Shown one piece after another: positions 1 through 4,536 of a stretch of 7,830 nucleotides of DNA. The notes under the pieces are model-generated. The model saw only the letters and a program-made list of their open reading frames with translations. It had not been told where the DNA came from and did no database searches. The position numbers were made by a program, and so were the translations under genes. Every line of letters begins with the position of its first letter. The stretch's first letter is position 1. The DNA comes from JBEKZQ01 sp049509675 (GTDB lineage Bacteria; Planctomycetota; Planctomycetia; Pirellulales; Thermoguttaceae), in contig JBEKZQ010000303.1 of NCBI GenBank assembly GCA_049509675.1, forward strand, positions 1 through 7,830, written 5' to 3'.

Positions 1-1466
1 ACGGCGCCGAGCACGAAGACCGCGCCCAGGCCGACCAACGCGCCCAACGGCAGGATCTGGTGGCCGAGCAAGTTCTTGCTCTGCTCGGCCAACTCCGACT
101 GGTTGCGGGTCATCTGATCCAGCCGTTCATCGATCTGTCCGCGGCGGCGGAGTTGGGCCACGAGGTTTCCCGCCCGATCCATGGCGGCCGCCAGATCGCC
201 CTTCTGATCGGGTGGCAAGGCGGTTTCGATCTGCTGCGCCAGGCCTTTGACGGCTTCCTCGGCGGCGGCCGTGTCGCGTTGCGCTTGCCGCCACCGCTGG
301 AGGCACTCGCCCACCGTCTGGGCCACCGGTCGCAGTGCGGCCCAAGTCGCCCGCGAGAGGTTGGGCGCGGACGCTGCACCGGGAGGCCCGCCGAGCCCCA
401 GCCGCTGCCTCTCGGCGCTGCCGGACGCTACAAGCGCGGCCACCTCTTGCTCCAACTCGCTTACCTGGTTCTGGACCGTAACGATCCACGACTGGTGTTC
501 CTGCAGGGCTTCAATCCGCGCAGAGTGCCGCACCAGGGCCTCGCTGACTTGCAGCCCGGTGGCTTCGCCGCGCAGCGCCTGTCGTTGCCGTTGGATCACC
601 TGCAAGCGGTGCTGCCGCTTCTCGAGCCTGGCATGGAGTGCGTCGAAGCGTTCCAGGGCGCCTTCGGGCAAGGGCACGCGCGGGCCGAGCGATTCCAATT
701 CGGCCCGGAGCGCGTCGCGGCGCGTCCAGCGATCCCCCAGACCGATGGCCAGCTCGACAACCTGCGCCTGGTACTCCGCACGGTTCTTTTCCTCTTCCAG
801 GTGCTCCGCTTCGCGCTGGAGTTGATCGCGCTCGGCGGCCAGGCGGCTGTAACGACGGGTGGACGCCTGGAGTTCCTCGCTCTCCAGGCGCAGCTTTTCC
901 CGATCGGCGAGCAATTGCAGCACCTGGCAGGGGCCGCCGCCGCGGTCCAGGATCCGATTGCGCGACGCTTCCAATTCCCGCAGGACCTCGGCCAGCGAAA
1001 CGCGATCCAGTCCGGCGGCAATGTTGTAGAGCAACTCGGCGGCCTGCGTGTCGCCCAGCGTGCCGAGCTCCTGGATCTCGCGCAGGCCGATGGCGAAAAT
1101 GTTGTTGAAGATCGACTCGTCGATGTTCGACAAGAGGACCTTGAGCACGTGTTCGCCCTGGCGCGTTCCGTCGGCGGCGGTGATCGTGAGCCGCTCGCCG
1201 GAGTCCTCGTCGAGTCGCCGGATTTCGAAGCTGCCGTTGGGGCCGGCGACGGCAATCATGCCGCCGGACGGACCGCCGTGCAGCGGCGGCAAATAGCGCC
1301 GCCGCTGGGGCGAGAATCCGTACAGCACCGAGCGGACGAACTGCAAGAGCGTGGTCTTGCCTGCCTCGTTCGGGCCGAACACCACGTTCAGCTCGTCGCA
1401 GAGCCGATGGATTTTCAATCCGCTCCAGACGCCGAAGCCATCGACTTCCAGGGCTGTGATCTTCAC
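1..1466 (-). CDS. YhaN/SbcC-like coiled-coil AAA ATPase, partial (C-terminal part beyond left edge)
   Basis: The minus-strand frame starting with GTG at 1466 was translated by hand and stays open for 488 codons to the window edge; the stop lies outside. The N-terminus has the shape of RecF/SbcC/YhaN ATPases, with the Walker A motif GPNEAGKT at residues 31-38. An aromatic-rich segment near residues 115-130 (SIFNNIFAIGL) resembles the Q-loop region of YhaN-like proteins. From about residue 176 the chain is mostly Glu/Arg/Gln/Leu-rich and predicted coiled coil, with a short Gly/Pro-rich break near 350-365. Residues from about 471 (ILPLGALVGLGAVFVLGA) form a membrane helix, as in YhaN proteins, which carry membrane segments between coiled coils. 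The Walker B and signature half would lie beyond the window. The start overlaps the phosphoesterase stop as GTGA, and AAGGA lies 9 bases upstream (1476-1480). It probably works with the phosphoesterase in DNA end processing or repair at the membrane; that role is inferred from SbcCD and YhaO/YhaN. Confidence 0.88.
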   Translation of the reverse strand, partial: MKITALEVDGFGVWSGLKIHRLCDELNVVFGPNEAGKTTLLQFVRSVLYGFSPQRRRYLPPLHGGPSGGMIAVAGPNGSFEIRRLDEDSGERLTITAADGTRQGEHVLKVLLSNIDESIFNNIFAIGLREIQELGTLGDTQAAELLYNIAAGLDRVSLAEVLRELEASRNRILDRGGGPCQVLQLLADREKLRLESEELQASTRRYSRLAAERDQLQREAEHLEEEKNRAEYQAQVVELAIGLGDRWTRRDALRAELESLGPRVPLPEGALERFDALHARLEKRQHRLQVIQRQRQALRGEATGLQVSEALVRHSARIEALQEHQSWIVTVQNQVSELEQEVAALVASGSAERQRLGLGGPPGAASAPNLSRATWAALRPVAQTVGECLQRWRQAQRDTAAAEEAVKGLAQQIETALPPDQKGDLAAAMDRAGNLVAQLRRRGQIDERLDQMTRNQSELAEQSKNLLGHQILPLGALVGLGAVFVLGA

Positions 1467-2722
1467 GATGGTCGTTCCTTGCTAATCGCGGCGGGAGTCG
1501 GTTCCGCGCCGCCGAGCAACTCCAGGCCCAGCCAAGCCGCCTCGGCCAACACGCGGTCGCGGGCGGCCGGGTCGTCCAGCGCGGCGACCGCGGCCAGGCC
1601 GCCGGCCAGATGCGATTCAGCCAGATAGGCTTGCAACTGCAGCGACTCCGCGGAGTTGACCTCGGCCTGGCGCACGGCACGCAGGAAATCGCCCAGAATC
1701 GTCTCCTGATCGTAGTACTGCGCCGCGGCGGCGTCGGCCCGCTGGACCTCTAACGTGGCGCTCCACGCGGGCGGAGAGCCAAAACCGTATTCGGTGCGGA
1801 GCCAATCGAGCAGCTCGGCCGCCAAGCCGCCGCGGCGCAATTGAGCCATCAGCGGGCCGCTGCCGGAGAGCGTCCAGGCGAGGAGCAGGCCCGCGCGCGG
1901 CGACGATTCGACCAGGGCCTGCACTCGCTGGCGGAACAGGTTTTCGAGGGCCTCGCGCGTCGTTTGCTGGTCTACGATGATCTGTTCGTCCAGATAGCGG
2001 ATCTCGTCGGTGGGCAACAGGCTGGTCCGCGCCTGCCCATGATCGTCGACCTGCACGAGGGTACAGCCATGGACCCCGGCCTCCTCGGGCCGACGTCCCT
2101 GGGGACTGCCGGGATAGTGGGCCACGTGCGAGGCACTAAACAACGTCGTCCGATCGTGCTGCCCGCCCAAGGCCCAGTAGTCGATGGCCTGCGACTGGAG
2201 CGACGCGGCATCGGCGGCGCCGTGGAAGACGGCCAGCGAAAACAGTCCGGCCGGGTCGGGCTGAAAAGCGGCCGGCGGCGGGGCGGCCGATCCGTTGTGG
2301 CTGGTGCCGCAGAGCCGAGCCAACGGCTGGCCGTCGCGCGAGAACACGATTTCGGCGACACGGCCGGTGGGAAACTGCTGCACGCCGTTCGGCAGAGGAA
2401 AGGCCGCCGGCCAGGCCTCCGGCGGATCGATAGGGCCCCCGGCCCAATAGACGGCGATGCCCGCCGCGGCCAGCCGCGAGAACTGCTCCACCAAGAAGAG
2501 TGGTCCTTGAAGGCCGGCGCGTTGCGGGTGCAGGATGTCGCCGGAGAGCACGAGGAACTCGACCTCCTCGGCCAATGCGGCGTCGAAGACCCGGCGGGCC
2601 GCCCTCAGCGGAGAGTCCACTAGCGGCTCGCGCAAATGATCGGGGACTTCCGCCAGCCCGCCCAACGGCATTTCCAGATGAAAATCACTGGCATGAAGAA
2701 AACGAAACGGCCGGTGCGGCAT
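1463..2722 (-). CDS. Metallophosphoesterase, YhaO/SbcD-like DNA repair exonuclease family
   Basis: This is a 419-residue calcineurin-like phosphoesterase, about the usual length for YhaO-type proteins. Visible motifs are D13-x-H15 (HASDFHL), G61-D62 (LSGDIL), H167-G168 and the family signature YPGSPQGR. The usual GNHD motif is replaced by GGPID at 95-99, and the usual GHxH by G186-G-Q-H189, so an Asn ligand, the catalytic His and one metal His appear to be missing. Family members are Mn-dependent nucleases or phosphodiesterases; whether this one is active is uncertain. The rest forms a capping domain and a Leu/Ala-rich helical tail that probably contacts the ATPase. The ATG start at 2722 has a GGAGG ribosome site 5 bases upstream (2728-2732 on the plus strand). 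It is the first gene of an operon with the overlapping YhaN-like ATPase, an arrangement parallel to SbcD/SbcC and to Bacillus YhaO/YhaN. Confidence 0.88.
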   Translation of the reverse strand: MPHRPFRFLHASDFHLEMPLGGLAEVPDHLREPLVDSPLRAARRVFDAALAEEVEFLVLSGDILHPQRAGLQGPLFLVEQFSRLAAAGIAVYWAGGPIDPPEAWPAAFPLPNGVQQFPTGRVAEIVFSRDGQPLARLCGTSHNGSAAPPPAAFQPDPAGLFSLAVFHGAADAASLQSQAIDYWALGGQHDRTTLFSASHVAHYPGSPQGRRPEEAGVHGCTLVQVDDHGQARTSLLPTDEIRYLDEQIIVDQQTTREALENLFRQRVQALVESSPRAGLLLAWTLSGSGPLMAQLRRGGLAAELLDWLRTEYGFGSPPAWSATLEVQRADAAAAQYYDQETILGDFLRAVRQAEVNSAESLQLQAYLAESHLAGGLAAVAALDDPAARDRVLAEAAWLGLELLGGAEPTPAAISKERPS

Positions 2723-2727
2723 GGCAA

Positions 2728-2732
2728 CCTCC
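2728..2732 (-). promoter_or_regulatory. Ribosome binding site of the metallophosphoesterase gene
   Basis: GGAGG on the minus strand lies 5 bases before the ATG at 2722. It is the strongest Shine-Dalgarno match among the starts in this window and fixes the start of the phosphoesterase. Confidence 0.7.
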
Positions 2733-2794
2733 GTGCGGGCGCTGTTGTGTGCGGGGCCGATCCTGTTCGCCTAGTTTACCCAAAACCGGCAATT

Positions 2795-2825
2795 GTTACT
2801 ACGGGAATTGTAAGCCCGCAGTAAC
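2795..2825. repeat. Imperfect inverted repeat/hairpin in the divergent promoter region
   Basis: GTTACT (2795-2800) pairs with AGTAAC (2820-2825). After one mismatch, CGGG (2802-2805) pairs with CCCG (2815-2818), leaving a 9-base loop. It lies about 75 to 100 bases upstream of the phosphoesterase start. It could be an operator for a dimeric regulator or an RNA hairpin in the leader; the sequence does not decide between these. Confidence 0.4.
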
Positions 2826-2881
2826 ACAAGCGGGTGCTGACTGGGCAAAATGAGGAAAAGCCTGCTTTCCTTGCTACAGAA

Positions 2882-2957
2882 GGGGTCAGGTCCATGTTTT
2901 CGGTCATGAGTTCGGCCAAATGGCAATGCCTATCAGCCGAAAAATGGACCAGATCCC
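2882..2957. repeat. REP-like palindromic element, copy 1 (intergenic)
   Basis: The left arm GGTCCATGTTTTCGG (2889-2903) pairs with the right arm CCGAAAAATGGACC (2937-2950) with a single bulged G. The outer flanks GGGGTCA and AGATCCC pair partly, and the internal loop is about 33 bases. The same arms, in the same orientation and at almost the same spacing, recur at 5974-6048 with an unrelated loop. Conserved arms with divergent loops suggest a dispersed repetitive extragenic palindrome of the kind moved by REP-associated tyrosine transposases; no such transposase is in this window. Confidence 0.75.
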
Positions 2958-3062
2958 GACTTTGCAGTTCTCCTGAGAAACCTGTGCAAACACTTGTACG
3001 GTTGCCCAGCGGGAGCGATAATGCCAAAGTCAAGGTTCTTCAGGCTCCGGAGCGAGACGAAG

Positions 3063-3476
3063 ATGTCATACTTTGCACGGTTTGGGCCGAGGGCCGCGAT
3101 TTGGGCTATCCTTTTCGTGGTAGCCGTGGTGGTCGGTTGCGGCCGGGCGGGGCCCGGTCGATTGCCGGTCTGCGGCACGGTGACCCCGGCCAGCGGAGAA
3201 AAATTCAGCGGTTCGATTAGCTTTCTGCCGGCAGAGGGCAGGCCCGGCCCGGCGGCGACCACCAGCCTGACCGATGGCGAGTACCGGTTCGACCGGCAAG
3301 ACGGCCCGACCGCCGGCCCCCACCGCGTCGTTGTGAACATGGTCATTCCCAAGGGGGCGGCGTTGGAGGCTCGCAACAAGAAGGCGCCGGCGGCCGGCGG
3401 AAAGACTTCGTGGACTCTATCGGCCGAGGTGCCGGCCAATGGCCCCTATCAATGTGACTTCAAACTGGACAAATAG
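3063..3476 (+). CDS. Small lipoprotein with carboxypeptidase-regulatory-like (beta-sandwich) domain
   Basis: The product is 137 residues from the ATG at 3063. Residues 1-26 are a clear lipoprotein signal: a short n-region with two Arg, a hydrophobic stretch (WAILFVVAVVV) and a lipobox VVGC with Cys26 as the expected lipid-modified residue. The mature part (PVCGTVTPASGEKFSGSISF, then DGEYRFDRQDG and GPHRVVVNM) follows the pattern of planctomycete lipoproteins with a carboxypeptidase-regulatory-like or transthyretin-like fold, which are common beside DUF1559 genes. It is probably anchored in the cell envelope; its partner and function are unknown. An upstream ATG at 3021 has a better-spaced GGGAG (3011-3015) and would add 14 residues to the n-region. 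I prefer 3063 because it gives a standard signal peptide and has GGAG (3049-3052) 10 bases upstream. The prepilin-like gene follows after 31 bases, so they are probably co-transcribed. Confidence 0.75.
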   Translation: MSYFARFGPRAAIWAILFVVAVVVGCGRAGPGRLPVCGTVTPASGEKFSGSISFLPAEGRPGPAATTSLTDGEYRFDRQDGPTAGPHRVVVNMVIPKGAALEARNKKAPAAGGKTSWTLSAEVPANGPYQCDFKLDK

Positions 3477-3507
3477 GTATACCACCATCCGCGTGTGGCG
3501 GCACACT

Positions 3508-4446
3508 ATGGCGCATTCCACAACAACTGCAACGTTGGGCAGGTTGCCAACCTGCCAAAGGAAGCGGCAGATTGGCAATCTGCCCCACCTTTCCACCAGG
3601 CTCGGTTTTACGCTGGTCGAGTTGCTGGTCGTCATTGCCATCATCGGAACGCTCGTGGGGCTGCTGCTTCCGGCAGTACAGTCCGCGCGAGAAGCAGCCC
3701 GGCGAACGGCGTGCCTTAATAACCTCAGGCAATATGGGCTGGCCTTCCTGGGCTATCATAATACGTACCGTGCCTTTCCCATCGGAAACGTGCCCGGCAC
3801 TACAACCAGCTATCAGGGCAGTTGGTGGACCGCCCAGTCCCATGTGTTGCCGTACCTCGAGGGAGACGTAATCTACCAGATGATAAATTACAAGTACAAC
3901 GGCGACTGTTTTCAGATGGGGAATTCAGTGGCCCGAGGGCAAGATCCCGGAAACTTCGTGCTCCCGGTCGATGTCTGTCCGGACGACCCCAACGGCGGCA
4001 AGATTTGGTACGCCATGCCGGGATACGGATATCACGGCTGCACGAATTATCTCGGCATGATGGGGACTTCGCCCACCGCCCAGGACGGCATCCTCCTGTC
4101 GAACAATCATGGCATCAGTGTGGACGATGTCAAAGACGGGGCCTCGAACACCATCCTCATGGGCGAGCGCGGCACGCCGAACGACCTCTATTGGGGTTGG
4201 ACCTACTGCGGCTACGGCGACAGCACGGGCAATGGCGACAATCTCTGTTCGACGCAGTTCGGGCTGAGCAAGGGCAAGCCCGACGGCAACCACAACATGC
4301 ACTTCTGGAGCTATCACAGCAACGTGGCGATGTTCTTATGGGCCGATGGGGCCGTGCGTAGTCTGAGCTACGACATCGACTTGACGACCTTCCAGGCGAT
4401 GTCCACCCGGTCCGGCGACGAGAACATTCCGGCGATTTGGTATTAA
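3508..4446 (+). CDS. DUF1559 domain protein with type IV/type II prepilin-type N-terminal cleavage/methylation signal
   Basis: The product is 312 residues from the ATG at 3508. A 33-residue leader ends in the prepilin peptidase site: Gly33, then FTLVELLVVIAIIG, with Glu at +5 of the mature protein and a hydrophobic helix up to about residue 55. The DUF1559 features follow: LLPAVQSAREAARRTACLNNLRQ after the helix, GASNTILMGER in the middle, and near the end FLWADGAVRSLSYDID followed by FQAMSTRSGDE. This family is greatly expanded in planctomycetes and is thought to form secretion- or pilus-related envelope structures; the exact role is unknown. An earlier in-frame ATG at 3439 would overlap the lipoprotein gene by 38 bases, so I prefer 3508. 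Residues 11-27 of the leader are encoded by two tandem 19-base palindromes, which is unusual. No in-frame ATG or GTG lies between the palindromes and the cleavage site, so they are translated unless a weak TTG (3544) is used. Confidence 0.87.
   Translation: MAHSTTTATLGRLPTCQRKRQIGNLPHLSTRLGFTLVELLVVIAIIGTLVGLLLPAVQSAREAARRTACLNNLRQYGLAFLGYHNTYRAFPIGNVPGTTTSYQGSWWTAQSHVLPYLEGDVIYQMINYKYNGDCFQMGNSVARGQDPGNFVLPVDVCPDDPNGGKIWYAMPGYGYHGCTNYLGMMGTSPTAQDGILLSNNHGISVDDVKDGASNTILMGERGTPNDLYWGWTYCGYGDSTGNGDNLCSTQFGLSKGKPDGNHNMHFWSYHSNVAMFLWADGAVRSLSYDIDLTTFQAMSTRSGDENIPAIWY
3538..3584. repeat. Two tandem 19-base palindromes (consensus GGCAGRTTGnCAAYCTGCC) within the prepilin leader
   Basis: GGCAGGTTGCCAACCTGCC (3538-3556) and GGCAGATTGGCAATCTGCC (3566-3584) each have perfect 9-base arms around a single central base, separated by 9 bases. 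They differ by compensating changes in the arms (G/C to A/T), which keeps the pairing and implies the palindrome itself is conserved. Similar palindromes are, from memory, widespread in planctomycete genomes and give translated tracts such as QVGNLPH. Here they encode GRLPTCQRKRQIGNLP in the part of the prepilin removed by cleavage. Confidence 0.8.
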
Positions 4447-4498
4447 ACGCGGTAAGAATGTGACGCCGGTTCAACAAGGGGCGGCGAAACCGCAAGCG

Positions 4499-4511
4499 GG
4501 GGACTGTCCCC
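4499..4511. repeat. Short perfect palindrome GGGGACTGTCCCC between convergent genes
   Basis: The 6-base arms flank a single T. It lies 52 bases after the prepilin stop and 25 bases beyond the stop of the minus-strand fusion gene. It matches the outer arms of the REP-like element at 5974-6048 (GGGGACA...AGTCCCC), so it may be a relict or minimal form of that element. A one-base loop makes it a poor intrinsic terminator, although three T residues follow on the plus strand. Confidence 0.55.
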
Positions 4512-4536
4512 TTTGGCCGGAGGCACTGTGGAAGTG

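Larger units (their letters stand above)
2723..3062. other. Non-coding divergent region between the minus-strand operon and the plus-strand lipoprotein gene
   Basis: No credible gene is seen. The composition is visibly more AT-rich than the flanking genes around 2770-2880. It must hold the promoters of both diverging units, but I could not identify convincing -35/-10 boxes. It contains an imperfect hairpin (2795-2825), a weak stem-loop around 2851-2870 (AGGAAAAG paired with CTTTCCT with one bulge), and a REP-like palindrome (2882-2957). If the lipoprotein starts at the alternative ATG (3021), the region ends there. Confidence 0.6.

Noticed and set aside
60..1628. A 522-codon open frame on the plus strand
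   Set aside because: It is the antisense shadow of the YhaN-like ATPase in GC-rich DNA; the minus-strand frame shows a Walker A motif, coiled coil and membrane helix, while this one shows no domain.
511..1680. A 389-codon minus-strand frame overlapping both the ATPase and the phosphoesterase genes
   Set aside because: Arg/Pro/Ala-rich low-complexity translation in the wrong frame of two well-supported genes.
1841..2623. A 260-codon plus-strand frame
   Set aside because: Antisense to the metallophosphoesterase, which carries clear family motifs.
3538..3584. CRISPR-like repeat pair
   Set aside because: Only two units with a 9-base gap, each internally palindromic; this is a REP-type doublet, not a repeat-spacer array.
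4499..4514. Intrinsic terminator between the convergent genes
   Set aside because: The palindrome GGGGACTGTCCCC leaves only a one-base loop and is followed by just three T residues.
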